Assembly (NCBI GenBank): GCA_005879605.1
Contig: VBKE01000013.1
Span: 1-48,961 of the forward strand
DNA from: Deltaproteobacteria bacterium
GTDB lineage: Bacteria > Desulfobacterota > Binatia > UBA9968
Direction: 5' to 3'
DNA: 48,961 bases
Below the pieces are notes generated by a model. It saw only the letters and a program-made list of their open reading frames with translations. It was not told the DNA's origin and searched no databases. A program made the position numbers and the translations under genes. Shown one piece after another: positions 26,627 to 35,065 of this stretch (positions within the stretch are counted from its first letter, which is position 1; each line of letters starts with the position of its first letter).

Positions 26627-27257
26627 GGGCAGCTCTCCGGTTCACCCGGTTTGAAAAAACCATGCAGACGCCGAGGAGCAACGCCGTCATCAGCATAAGC
26701 CCATAGGGCCCTGACGGTTCAAACAACCAACCGGCGATTTTCGGGCCGAGAATAGCGCCGAAAGAGCCGCCAAACGCGATGATCGGAAAAAGCCGTTTTC
26801 CTTGTTCTTCGAGGTAGAGATCATTGGCGAACGACCAGAACTGGGCCACGATCAAGAGATTGAAAATTCCGACCCAGAGAAAAAAAGGGACGCCCAGCGA
26901 AACCTGCAATTGACCCAGCAGATAGAAAAGAACGAGATTTGAAATGAAAAAGAGCGTCACCCCGTTGATGAGCTTGATGCGATGGACTCGGCTCGCCACG
27001 TAACCGTATGAGGGCACGACGACGAGTAACAACAAAGCTTGAGCCGCCGCCGCATAGCTTTTGACTACCGCGCCTCCTTCGGAGAGGATGAGCGCCTCAC
27101 GCACCGTCTTGATGATGAGATAGGCCGTCAACAGCAAGAAGAGATTGATCATCAAGAGCAGAGCGGTAAAGCCTTCGCCGGCGCGTACGTCGGAAAAGAG
27201 CACTAGCAACCGGTCGACGGCGCTTTTCTTGCCGGGAATCACCGAGCCCTCGGGCAT
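26406..27257 (-). CDS. Npt1/Npt2-like transporter, N-terminal half (frame disrupted at the end)
   Basis: The first 205 or so residues give six transmembrane helices: LLLMINLFLLLTAYLIIKTVREALI is the first helix and its loop (counted as two words here), followed by others ending LMLMTALLLGVCMVF. This is the family's N-terminal half. The frame then runs through arginine-rich nonsense (residues about 210-283) to 26406, on top of the next gene. A T6 run sits at the change of character. One additional T would give FFKPGEPESCP and a TGA overlapping the next ATG. The transport substrate (nucleotide or otherwise) is not shown by the sequence. Confidence 0.72.
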   Translation of the reverse strand: MPEGSVIPGKKSAVDRLLVLFSDVRAGEGFTALLLMINLFLLLTAYLIIKTVREALILSEGGAVVKSYAAAAQALLLLVVVPSYGYVASRVHRIKLINGVTLFFISNLVLFYLLGQLQVSLGVPFFLWVGIFNLLIVAQFWSFANDLYLEEQGKRLFPIIAFGGSFGAILGPKIAGWLFEPSGPYGLMLMTALLLGVCMVFSNRVNRRAAHERRNAQRALDPETLGPTRRIQTGPRPTLSSHHCSDDDRCESSQHDGRVHSRPESHGGSETTRGGRDREPGRS

Positions 27258-27370
27258 ACAAAAAGCTATTGCTTAGTTTGGGCTCTTGTCAAACACGGTC
27301 AGGTGTTGCCCATCAAAAGCGCAGGCAACTCTGCCTCAGTCGAAGCGAGAACTACAAAGCTTGGCGGATG

Positions 27371-28714
27371 CTAGGCGATGCCTTTGCCCAACTCCGTCGT
27401 GCAGGGACATTGGTCAGGGAACCGCTCGCAAACGATGTCCTGAGCCGCCGCCGGCATGATCTCGCCTCGATCCTTTTTTACCTGCACTCTCATCTTTTGC
27501 GTGATCCTCAACCAAACCGCAACCATGACCAGGGTAGCCCACGCCATCCAACTTGTATTGAGCGGCATGGCAATGACGCCATCGGGTGCCGCTTGCTTCA
27601 GCCAAAGCAGAATGGCGATCGCGCCGAGCGCTTCCGCGATTCTGGCGGCGACGCCGTCGACGACGATCTTTACGACAGACCGGTCCGTGGAGTCGACGGG
27701 AATAAAGGCCTGCTCCCAAATGGAGCGGTGCACGGACGAGCGCAGTCCCCCCTCCGTCACTCGCAAAACGGAACGGCTAAGAGCCGTCGCGGCAGCGGTC
27801 GCGAAAGTGGCGCCGCCAACGAGCGCAACAGGCAGCACCATTAACCCACCTCGCAATCCGACCTTATCTTGTATCCTGGGCGTGGCGAAGAGTTGCAGCA
27901 GCAAGGAGCTAAAATTCAGCAGAATGTAAAAGTTGGCGAAGAAACTCGCGTTGCCCTTCGAGCCCATATCGGCGCTGGCCGCCGCCGCGTAGAACTGGAA
28001 GTCGATGAGCAAGCCGGCAAGGGCGCCCGTCATCGAAATAGACAAAAGCGTGAGTGAGTACCTATTGCTTAACGGGGTCAGAAATCCAGTCTTCTTTTTT
28101 TTCTCGTCGGCTTTCTTCGGGACGATAGTGGTAGGAAACCGACCGTGGATTTTTAGCACGAGGGCGATGACGCCAAGGATGAGAACCGCACCCCAGAAAA
28201 CCAGCCATTTTGCGTCGAGATAGGGAGCGAGTCCCTTTGAAATCAAGCCGCCCAACATGCCGCCGGCGAGCGTACCAGCGCCTATTTTGCTGAAGGCGCG
28301 CGCTGCGCCGCTTTTTTCGGTTTTTTCGAAGATATCCGATGCCAAAAGCCACAGGCTCGCGAAGAGCAGCCCGAAAATCGCCGGGATGAACATGAAAATG
28401 GCCAACAGCAGTTTGTTATCTGCGGGCTCTAAGAAAGGAGCAGCGGCAGCTATTACGGTTGCAGCGAGCAGGAGAATTCCCACCCTTGCCGGCCGGGCGC
28501 CCCAGATTTTCATCGCCTTGACGAAGAGCAGAGCGAGGGGCAACGAGGCTCCGCCAATATTAATGTACACGAGCGGTAGCTGGAGCAGCCCTCCGCTCCC
28601 TTGAAAAAAAAGCGCATCCCTGCCCGTTTTCGCGATGATGAACGCTGCGGTCAGTAACCCCAGCGCGAGCGCGGGAAGGAGAGTTCTTAAGCGGTCTTCA
28701 TTTGCGTGGGTCAC
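27371..28714 (-). CDS. Npt1/Npt2-like (MFS-related) transporter, intact paralogue
   Basis: A 447-residue membrane protein with about 12 helices. The first is LALGLLTAAFIIAKTGRDAL, matching the start of the split copy downstream, and KIGAGTLAGGMLGGLISKGL and VALVGGATFATAAATAL belong to the family core. These proteins resemble the ATP/ADP translocases of intracellular bacteria but also occur widely in free-living ones, where the substrate is unknown. The gene is 113 nt upstream of the N-terminal half-gene. The C-terminal 40 residues are charged and cysteine-containing. The intergenic region upstream carries only short repeats. Confidence 0.82.
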   Translation of the reverse strand: MTHANEDRLRTLLPALALGLLTAAFIIAKTGRDALFFQGSGGLLQLPLVYINIGGASLPLALLFVKAMKIWGARPARVGILLLAATVIAAAAPFLEPADNKLLLAIFMFIPAIFGLLFASLWLLASDIFEKTEKSGAARAFSKIGAGTLAGGMLGGLISKGLAPYLDAKWLVFWGAVLILGVIALVLKIHGRFPTTIVPKKADEKKKKTGFLTPLSNRYSLTLLSISMTGALAGLLIDFQFYAAAASADMGSKGNASFFANFYILLNFSSLLLQLFATPRIQDKVGLRGGLMVLPVALVGGATFATAAATALSRSVLRVTEGGLRSSVHRSIWEQAFIPVDSTDRSVVKIVVDGVAARIAEALGAIAILLWLKQAAPDGVIAMPLNTSWMAWATLVMVAVWLRITQKMRVQVKKDRGEIMPAAAQDIVCERFPDQCPCTTELGKGIA

Positions 28715-28865
28715 GTCGTGGATCAGGCTTAAAAGATTTCAGAATTCAGAATAGAGAATATTTTCGCGTTCACCATGCCACGGATGATGCGCCCTGAGGA
28801 TATAAATGTGGGCTTTTCGTCTGACTGTCGGCTCCTGACGACTGCCCACTGGCAACTGATTTCAC

Positions 28866-31505
28866 TCAATCGCCGTATTGTTGGATTAGTTTCGCCACCA
28901 GCGCCGTCCAACCCGTCTGATGGCTGGCTCCGATGCCGGCTCCGTTGTCGCCGTGAAAGTATTCATGAAAGGGAATGAGATCGCGCCAGTAGGGATCGGT
29001 TTGAAACTTCTCCGTACCGCCGAAAACAGGCCGGCGTCCGTCTTCGCCGCGGAAAAAAATGCGCGTGAGTCGTTGAGAGATTTCACCAGCGACTTGCCAA
29101 AGGTCTTGCATCCGCCCGGATCCGGTCGGACATTCGACCTTGTAACTGTCACCTAAAAAGTAATGGAATTTTTGCAGCGATTCGAGCAGCAAGAAGTTCA
29201 CCGGGAACCAGATCGGTCCGCGCCAGTTGGAGTTGCCGCCAAACAGCCCCGTGCTTGATTCCGCCGGTTCGTAATCGACCCGGTATTCCATGCCGTTTGT
29301 TTTAAGCGAGTACGGATGGTCATGATGGTAACGGGAAAGGGCGCGAATTCCATAGGGAGAGAAGAACTCGTTCTCATCCAGCATGTAGCGCAGCACGCGC
29401 TTTAGCTGGTGTCGATTTACGAGCGAGAGAAACCGGCGCGGGCCGTCATCCGTGGTTTCCGTTTCGAAGCGCTCGCTCAGTTCCGGGCGGTTTTCGATGA
29501 ACCACTGCATGCGCCGCTTGAAGCCAGGCAAATGGTCGACCACCTCCGGGTCCAACGTCTCCACCGCGAAAAGCGGAATCAGGCCGACCATGGAGCGCAC
29601 TTTGAGCGGCAACGCGTGCCCGTCAGGGAGATGCAAGACGTCATAGTAAAAGCCATCCTCGCCGTGCCAAAGCTCGATGCCCTCGCCGCCGATATCGTTC
29701 ATGGCCCGGCAAATATAAACAAAGTGCTCGAAGAATTTGCTGGCCACGTCTTCATAGGCCGAGTTTTCTCTGGCCAACTCCAGGGCAATGGCCAGCATGT
29801 TGAGGCAGTACATCCCCATCCAGCTCGTCCCATCCGATTGTTCGATGTAGCCTCCCGTGGGAAGCGGCGCGCTGCGGTCGAAGACGCCGATATTATCCAG
29901 ACCGAGAAAGCCGCCTTGAAAAACGTTTCGTCCCTCGGCGTCTTTGCGATTCACCCACCAGGTGAAGTTCAGCAAAAGTTTTTGAAACACTCGCTCGAGA
30001 AATCTGCGGTCGCCCTTGCCGCGGCGCTTCTTCTCGACCTTGTAGACGCGCCATGCCACCCACGCGTGGACTGGCGGGTTGACGTCGCCGAAGGCCCATT
30101 CGTAGGCCGGCAGCTGGCCGTTGGGGTGCATGTACCACTCACGCGTCATGAGCACGAGTTGTTCCTTGGCGAAGTCGGAATCGACGAGCGCGAGCGCAAT
30201 GCAGTGAAACGCGAGATCCCAGGCCGCGTACCACGGGTATTCCCACTTGTCGGGCATGGAGATGACGTCGGCGTTGTAGAGATGGCGCCACTCGTGGTTG
30301 CGCCCGTTGAGCCGTTCGCGAGGCGGTTCCGGTCCCGCCGGATCGCCTTTGATCCAGCGATTTAGGTCGTAGTGATAAAACTGTTTGCTCCAGAGCACGC
30401 CGGCTAGAGCTTGACGCATGACATTCTTGTGGTCCGTCGCGATGGGGTCGGGAATGACCGTGCGGTAAAACTCATCCGCTTCCGTACGCCGCTCGTGCAG
30501 AGTCCGTTGGAAATTTCCATCGAGCGGTTGTCCGCTTGAAGGTGAAACATTCGTCAGCCGCAGCCACGTGGAAAACGACGCTCCGGGCGCCAGGGTCGCC
30601 GCGTAATGGGCCGAACCCTTGGTGCCTGAGGCGGCGGAATTGACGGCGGCTTTGACCCCGTGAACGATATAGTCATTGATGCCGTCCTTGACGTAAGGAG
30701 ACTCGTTCTCGGAATTAAAGAGCTTGCTCTTGTTAGTCTCGTTCTCCGTGAACAGCAGCTGCGGACTGCCCTCGCAGTAAAGCCAGCGGCTACCGTAGTA
30801 GTAATGGTCGGCCTTGATGGTTGCGATCTCCACGGAGTCGTCTCTACGGAGCCGTGGCTTGCGCTCATCCAATCCCCATGACCAGGTATTGCGGAACCAG
30901 AGGGTGGGCAGCAAGTGCAGTTCGGCGGGCTCGGGGCCACGGTTGATCGCTTCGATGCGAACCAAGATGTCATCGGCTCCGGCTTTAGCGTATTCAATAA
31001 AAACGTCGAAATAGCGGTTGTCGTCGAAGACTCCGGTATTGATCAACTCGAACTCTAGGTCTCGTTTGCCGCGTTGGCGATTCTCTTGGGCCAGCCGCCC
31101 GTAGGGGAATTCGGCTTGAGGGTACTTGTAGAGGAACTTCATGTAGGAGTGAGTGGGCGTGGAGTCGAGGTAAAAATAATACTCCTTGACGTCCTCGCCG
31201 TGATTGCCTTCGCTGCCGGTGAGACCGAAAAGACGCTCCTTGAGGATTGGATCTTTCCCGTTCCAAAGGGCGAGGGCGAAGCAAATGTATTGGTGGCGAT
31301 CCGAAATGCCCCCGATGCCGTCTTCCCCCCAGCGATAGGCGCGGCTGCGCGCATGGTCGTGGGGCAGGTACTCCCAAGCGGCGCCGTAGAGGCTATAATC
31401 CTCGCGGACCGTACCCCACTGGCGCTCGGAGAGGTAGGGTCCCCAGCGCTTCCAATTCGCTTTGTGTTGGCGATCCTCTTCCAGTCGAATTTCTTCTTTA
31501 GTCAC
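28866..31505 (-). CDS. GH63-like glucosidase
   Basis: An 879-residue cytosolic protein with no signal peptide. The N-terminal beta-sandwich opens [20 protein letters not shown] and the (alpha/alpha)6 barrel includes [54 protein letters not shown] and [16 protein letters not shown], all typical of bacterial MGH1/GH63 glucosidases. They hydrolyse alpha-linked glucose from oligosaccharides such as mannosylglycerate or trehalose-like sugars. GTG at 31505 is the start, preceded by GGGAGAG 8 nt away that lies inside the short gene upstream, so translation is coupled. It ends the glycan operon. Confidence 0.93.
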   Translation of the reverse strand: MTKEEIRLEEDRQHKANWKRWGPYLSERQWGTVREDYSLYGAAWEYLPHDHARSRAYRWGEDGIGGISDRHQYICFALALWNGKDPILKERLFGLTGSEGNHGEDVKEYYFYLDSTPTHSYMKFLYKYPQAEFPYGRLAQENRQRGKRDLEFELINTGVFDDNRYFDVFIEYAKAGADDILVRIEAINRGPEPAELHLLPTLWFRNTWSWGLDERKPRLRRDDSVEIATIKADHYYYGSRWLYCEGSPQLLFTENETNKSKLFNSENESPYVKDGINDYIVHGVKAAVNSAASGTKGSAHYAATLAPGASFSTWLRLTNVSPSSGQPLDGNFQRTLHERRTEADEFYRTVIPDPIATDHKNVMRQALAGVLWSKQFYHYDLNRWIKGDPAGPEPPRERLNGRNHEWRHLYNADVISMPDKWEYPWYAAWDLAFHCIALALVDSDFAKEQLVLMTREWYMHPNGQLPAYEWAFGDVNPPVHAWVAWRVYKVEKKRRGKGDRRFLERVFQKLLLNFTWWVNRKDAEGRNVFQGGFLGLDNIGVFDRSAPLPTGGYIEQSDGTSWMGMYCLNMLAIALELARENSAYEDVASKFFEHFVYICRAMNDIGGEGIELWHGEDGFYYDVLHLPDGHALPLKVRSMVGLIPLFAVETLDPEVVDHLPGFKRRMQWFIENRPELSERFETETTDDGPRRFLSLVNRHQLKRVLRYMLDENEFFSPYGIRALSRYHHDHPYSLKTNGMEYRVDYEPAESSTGLFGGNSNWRGPIWFPVNFLLLESLQKFHYFLGDSYKVECPTGSGRMQDLWQVAGEISQRLTRIFFRGEDGRRPVFGGTEKFQTDPYWRDLIPFHEYFHGDNGAGIGASHQTGWTALVAKLIQQYGD

Positions 31506-31508
31506 GCC

Positions 31509-31685
31509 TTACTCTCCCTGCTCTTCTTTCGCCGGTTTTATTTTATCATACCCTCGATCCATGATGGAGATCTCTTCGAGACGATCTCTAAAGTAGCCGC
31601 GCCAACTCTCAGATAAAGCCTCCACTGCCGCGGCACGGCGCATTCCTGCTACATCATCTATATCGAATGCGTAGAGCCGGGTCAT
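31509..31685 (-). CDS. Predicted 58-residue protein in the glycan operon
   Basis: An ATG at 31685 opens a frame that ends in TAA at 31509-31511, 3 nt before the GTG of the GH63 gene. It reads MTRLYAFDIDDVAGMRRAAA, then an amphipathic helix VEALSESWRGYFRDRLEEIS and a charged tail KIKPAKEEQGE. It has no signal or membrane segment. The gene follows the amylo-alpha-1,6-glucosidase stop after 42 nt and couples to the next start. No Shine-Dalgarno is evident and I recognise no family. The composition is clean and acidic/basic balanced, so it is probably real, a small regulator or an enzyme-associated peptide, but unproven. Confidence 0.55.
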   Translation of the reverse strand: MTRLYAFDIDDVAGMRRAAAVEALSESWRGYFRDRLEEISIMDRGYDKIKPAKEEQGE

Positions 31686-31727
31686 TGACGGAAATAATTT
31701 TCATGGCTGGTTTCGTTCATTTAGACG

Positions 31728-33707
31728 TTACTTTCGCGCCGCTCGATGCGAATTTTCTTCGGCGCCGGAAGCCGCCAGCACTCCTCGATCGAGCCGCAGC
31801 AGCTCGGCCAGCGACCAGGCTTGAAACGGGCAACCGCGCGGCGTGTGCGGCGGCTCCGCATCGGCGATCTCGGAAACATGGCCGAGACCGGCGCTGTCGA
31901 GATGCTCGAATATCGGCGCGAGAAAGCGCTGACGAGCTTCGCGCTTCGTGTCAGCGCTCCCGCCGTGGACGCGCACCCAGGCCTCGACGAAGGGCCCGAT
32001 GAGCCACGGCCAGACGGTTCCTTGATGATAACTGCCGTCGCGCTCTCGCACGCCGCCATCATACTTCGGCGTGTATCCCGGCTCTTCGGGCGCCAGCGAG
32101 CGCAGCCCCATCGGCGTCCACAGGCGCCGCATGACAGCGTCGACGATTCGGCTCGCCTGTTCTCCTTCGATGAGAGAGATGGGCAGTCCGCCGATGCCGA
32201 AGATCTGATTCGGCCTGAAGGAAGCATCGACCTTGCCGGGTTGGTGATCGACATCGACAACGTCGTAGAGAAGACCGCCCTGCTCATTCCAGAAACGAGT
32301 CCGGAAGCTTTCCGTCCCGCGCGCAAAGGGCTCTTTCCAGCGCTCTGAAAACTGGCTGCCGATCCAGAGCGCATTCAACCACAGCGCTTGAATCTCTACT
32401 GGCTTGCCGATTCGCGGCGTCACGACCCAATCGCCGACCTTGGCGTCCATCCAGGTGAGTTGCGCTCCCGGAACGCCGGCGGCGAGAAGACCATCGGCGT
32501 CCATACGGACGGCGTAGCGCGTGCCCTGAGAATAGCCGGTGAGAATCGCTTCGATGGCCTTTTGCAGGGATTTTTTCTGCCATTGATAAGCCACGCGGGT
32601 GATTGACTTCGTCGCTTCCAAGAATTCATGAACGGCGATGATGTACCACAGGGATGCGTCCACCGAGTTGTACTCCGGCCGGTCGCCCTGATCGGGAAAT
32701 CGGTTGGGTAGCATGCCTTCGGATACGGCGCCGGACCATTCCAAGAGAATGTCGCGCGCATCCTCCAACCGCTCAGTTCCTAGGCACAAGCCGCGCAGAG
32801 AAATGAAGGTATCGCGTCCCCAGTCGGTAAACCAGGGATAGCCCGCGACGATGGTTTTGCCGTTGCCGCGTTTGACGAGATAGGCGTCGGCGGCACGGTC
32901 GGGCGGCGTGGCGAAATTCGCCCGGCGCTTGCGCTCGGCGGCGCGGAAATTCAACAGCAATTGCTCTGCTGGCTGGTCCGCCGGTAGCTGATCGTTCTCG
33001 AATCCTTCAGCGGCGAGAATCAACGTCGCTTCGCCATTGGCGAGATCCCAGTGAAAAGTTCCGGGAGTGGCGAGATCTTCGGTAAAGTCCAGTCCGCGGG
33101 CGCGTTCCTGCTCGTAGACAAAATTACGGTACCAATCCGGCTGGTGCAGGTACTCACCGTTGTGCAGCGCAATGATCCCGGGCACGCCAGAATAGGGCGA
33201 CCAAACGAGCCGGTGATCATGCGTCTGCGGCTGAAATTGAAATGCTGGATTTTCGTGATGCATCGAGTGATAGTCGCGACCCGAGAAAAAAGGCCGCAGC
33301 GATAGAACTGCTTTGCTGCTCGGAGTTAAAAATTTCCAAGAGAGGCAGACGATAGAAGCGCCGTGCACAATAAAGATCTCTTGCTGGATCTTGCCGCCGT
33401 CTTCGAGCGCAAAGATCCATTGAGGCCAGGGATTCAACGTGAATTTCTCAATGCGCCGCGCGCCGTCGGGTTGCATGACATCCGGCGGATAGAGCTGAGA
33501 GGAAAGCGCATATGTGCCGGCAGCCGTTTCCACCCAGGCGTCGAAGCCGTTGACGAGGACCAAACGGCCCGCGGGCGGCTTGGTCGCTGCTAACAACAGC
33601 GCATGGTAGCGGCGCGTTCGAATGCCGGACATGGTTCCCGAGGCAAACCCGCCCAGGCCGTCGGCTTCGAGCCATTCGTCTTGCCTCAACTTGGTTAGAT
33701 CGCTCAT
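31728..33707 (-). CDS. GDE-type amylo-alpha-1,6-glucosidase
   Basis: A 659-residue glycogen-debranching-like enzyme. The ATG at 33707 (MSDLTKLRQDEWLEADGLGG) is chosen; the longer reading runs into a repeat. The N-terminal GDE_N domain has FASGTMSGIRTRRYHALLLA and the GDE_C barrel contains GYPWFTDWGRDTFISLRGL, PNRFPDQGDRPEYNSVDASL and GSYHQGTVWPWLIGPF, where GDE catalytic acid residues reside. It removes alpha-1,6-glucosyl branches. With GH63 it forms a starch/glycogen-like degradation pair. No signal peptide. Confidence 0.93.
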   Translation of the reverse strand: MSDLTKLRQDEWLEADGLGGFASGTMSGIRTRRYHALLLAATKPPAGRLVLVNGFDAWVETAAGTYALSSQLYPPDVMQPDGARRIEKFTLNPWPQWIFALEDGGKIQQEIFIVHGASIVCLSWKFLTPSSKAVLSLRPFFSGRDYHSMHHENPAFQFQPQTHDHRLVWSPYSGVPGIIALHNGEYLHQPDWYRNFVYEQERARGLDFTEDLATPGTFHWDLANGEATLILAAEGFENDQLPADQPAEQLLLNFRAAERKRRANFATPPDRAADAYLVKRGNGKTIVAGYPWFTDWGRDTFISLRGLCLGTERLEDARDILLEWSGAVSEGMLPNRFPDQGDRPEYNSVDASLWYIIAVHEFLEATKSITRVAYQWQKKSLQKAIEAILTGYSQGTRYAVRMDADGLLAAGVPGAQLTWMDAKVGDWVVTPRIGKPVEIQALWLNALWIGSQFSERWKEPFARGTESFRTRFWNEQGGLLYDVVDVDHQPGKVDASFRPNQIFGIGGLPISLIEGEQASRIVDAVMRRLWTPMGLRSLAPEEPGYTPKYDGGVRERDGSYHQGTVWPWLIGPFVEAWVRVHGGSADTKREARQRFLAPIFEHLDSAGLGHVSEIADAEPPHTPRGCPFQAWSLAELLRLDRGVLAASGAEENSHRAARK

Positions 33708-33763
33708 AGCGATTTTTGTAGCCTGTCTATTTCTGTTGCGTTTCTTTCTCTCGCTGACCTTTT

Positions 33764-33808
33764 CCCTCACCCATTCCCTCTCCCTGAGGGAGAGACTTAG
33801 AGTGAGGG
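33764..33808. repeat. Palindromic repeat, copy B
   Basis: The outer arms CCCTCAC (33764-33770) and GTGAGGG (33802-33808) enclose an inner palindrome CTCTCCCTGAGGGAGAG. It lies 57 nt upstream of the amylo-alpha-1,6-glucosidase start, in its probable leader. It is of the same class as the copies at 24992 and 34876. Confidence 0.82.
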
Positions 33809-33873
33809 TGCAGAACTGAATAGCTACACCGGATCGAAAATATGTTCAGCCATTTCTTATGATCGGCGGAAGT

Positions 33874-34878
33874 CTATTTTTCGATTAGCTGCAGCCCGTG
33901 GCCGTCTGGGTCGCGGACCAAAAAGCCTCTCGTGAAGCCGAGGCTTTTGCCGGGAATTTCAACCGCGCTCGGGGAGACCAGTCGCGCCTTCGCGTCGCGT
34001 AATCTCTGCGCGGCCTTCACCGTGCTCGTAGTGGCGAGCGTCGTCTGCCAATGCCACAGGTCGTTGGCGCGGCTATCCGTGGGTGCTGGCCTGCCGTCTC
34101 GCGGTGTCAAATAATCGAGGAACTCTATTCCGGGGCCGCTCTGGGCGCGCAGCCCGGTAATGCGCAAGCGCGCGCCGGCGACATTGTTCAAGTGCTCTTG
34201 TTCGGTGCCGTAGTTGGTGCTCTCTCCGGCAAGTCTCAAGCCGAGCAGATCGCGATAGAATTTTAGACTGCGCGCGGTGTCCGAGATAGCAATAGCCGTG
34301 TGGTCGATGCCGAGAAAAAGCTTGCCGTTGTTTTTCTGCCAGCGCGGATCGCCTTTGCCGGCTGGAAAGTAGATGATTTCTAAGTTGTGGCCGTCCGGAT
34401 CTTTGAAATAAAAGGCGCGAATGCCTGCGGCCGCTTTATTCGTTGCCGGAATCGTCTGTGGACCGGTGGAAGCGTGTCTCACCTTATGGCTGCGCAGTTG
34501 TCGATATGCCTCGTCCATGTCGTTCACGACGATGGCGATATGCTGGAACCAGAGGTCGTTGCTGCGCGAGTCTACGGGCATGGGCCGTCCCTGTGGCGCG
34601 AGGTATTCCGTCAGGTCAATAAACTCATCGCCCAACTTCATGCGCACGACGCGCATCCGCGCGCCGAAGACGCCTTGCAGCCGCTCGTATTCGCTGCCCG
34701 CCGCTTCGACGTCAGAGACTTTTTCAAACGACAAAATCTTGGAGAAAAACTCCACTGATCGGTCCATGTCTGAGACGGTCATGCCGACGGCGTCGACAGA
34801 CTTGACGATCGACTGGCCGGCGAGGGTTGACGAAACGCACAAGAGAAATGTCGGTAAAAACCAAATCAGAACCCGCAC
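33874..34878 (-). CDS. Exported double VOC-domain protein
   Basis: A protein of 334 residues if it starts at the GTG at 34878, or 368 from ATG 34980. The signal peptide is VLIWFLPTFLLCVSSTLAGQ. Two VOC modules follow: the first SVDAVGMTVSDMDRSVEFFS, with a metal Glu in HNLEIIYFP, and the second IDHTAIAISDTARSLKFYRD, with HGLQLIEK at the end. VOC enzymes act on small molecules, often with divalent metal; an exported double form is uncommon. The GTG sits inside repeat copy C, and GGGAG just before it, also from the repeat, would be its ribosome site. Confidence 0.85.
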   Translation of the reverse strand: MRVLIWFLPTFLLCVSSTLAGQSIVKSVDAVGMTVSDMDRSVEFFSKILSFEKVSDVEAAGSEYERLQGVFGARMRVVRMKLGDEFIDLTEYLAPQGRPMPVDSRSNDLWFQHIAIVVNDMDEAYRQLRSHKVRHASTGPQTIPATNKAAAGIRAFYFKDPDGHNLEIIYFPAGKGDPRWQKNNGKLFLGIDHTAIAISDTARSLKFYRDLLGLRLAGESTNYGTEQEHLNNVAGARLRITGLRAQSGPGIEFLDYLTPRDGRPAPTDSRANDLWHWQTTLATTSTVKAAQRLRDAKARLVSPSAVEIPGKSLGFTRGFLVRDPDGHGLQLIEK

Positions 34879-34945
34879 CCTTACTTTCTCCCTGACAGGG
34901 CGAGGGAAGAATTTTCCCTCTCCTCCGAGAGGCGAGGGCGAGGAG
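34876..34945. repeat. Palindromic repeat, copy C, overlapping a gene start
   Basis: It carries CACCCTTACTTTCTCCCTGA, then CAGGGCGAGGGAAGAATTTT and CCCTCTCCTCCGAGAGGCGAG, the same word set as copies A and B but more decayed, with two stacked hairpins. It supplies either the start of the exported VOC protein or a 34-residue extension. Confidence 0.7.
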
Positions 34946-35065
34946 CCCCTTCTAAACGCTATCCGTGTAGCTAGATTCATCCTTTGGCTTTCCGCTGAGT
35001 AGTTTACTGGCGATTGTTTTCTGCTCGCCGTGCTATGCGCTCTGCCCTTTGCGCCTTGCCGTTCA

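Noticed and set aside
29409..30365. Plus-strand 318-codon frame inside the GH63 gene
   Set aside because: Antisense shadow of a long, clearly coding gene with conserved motifs.
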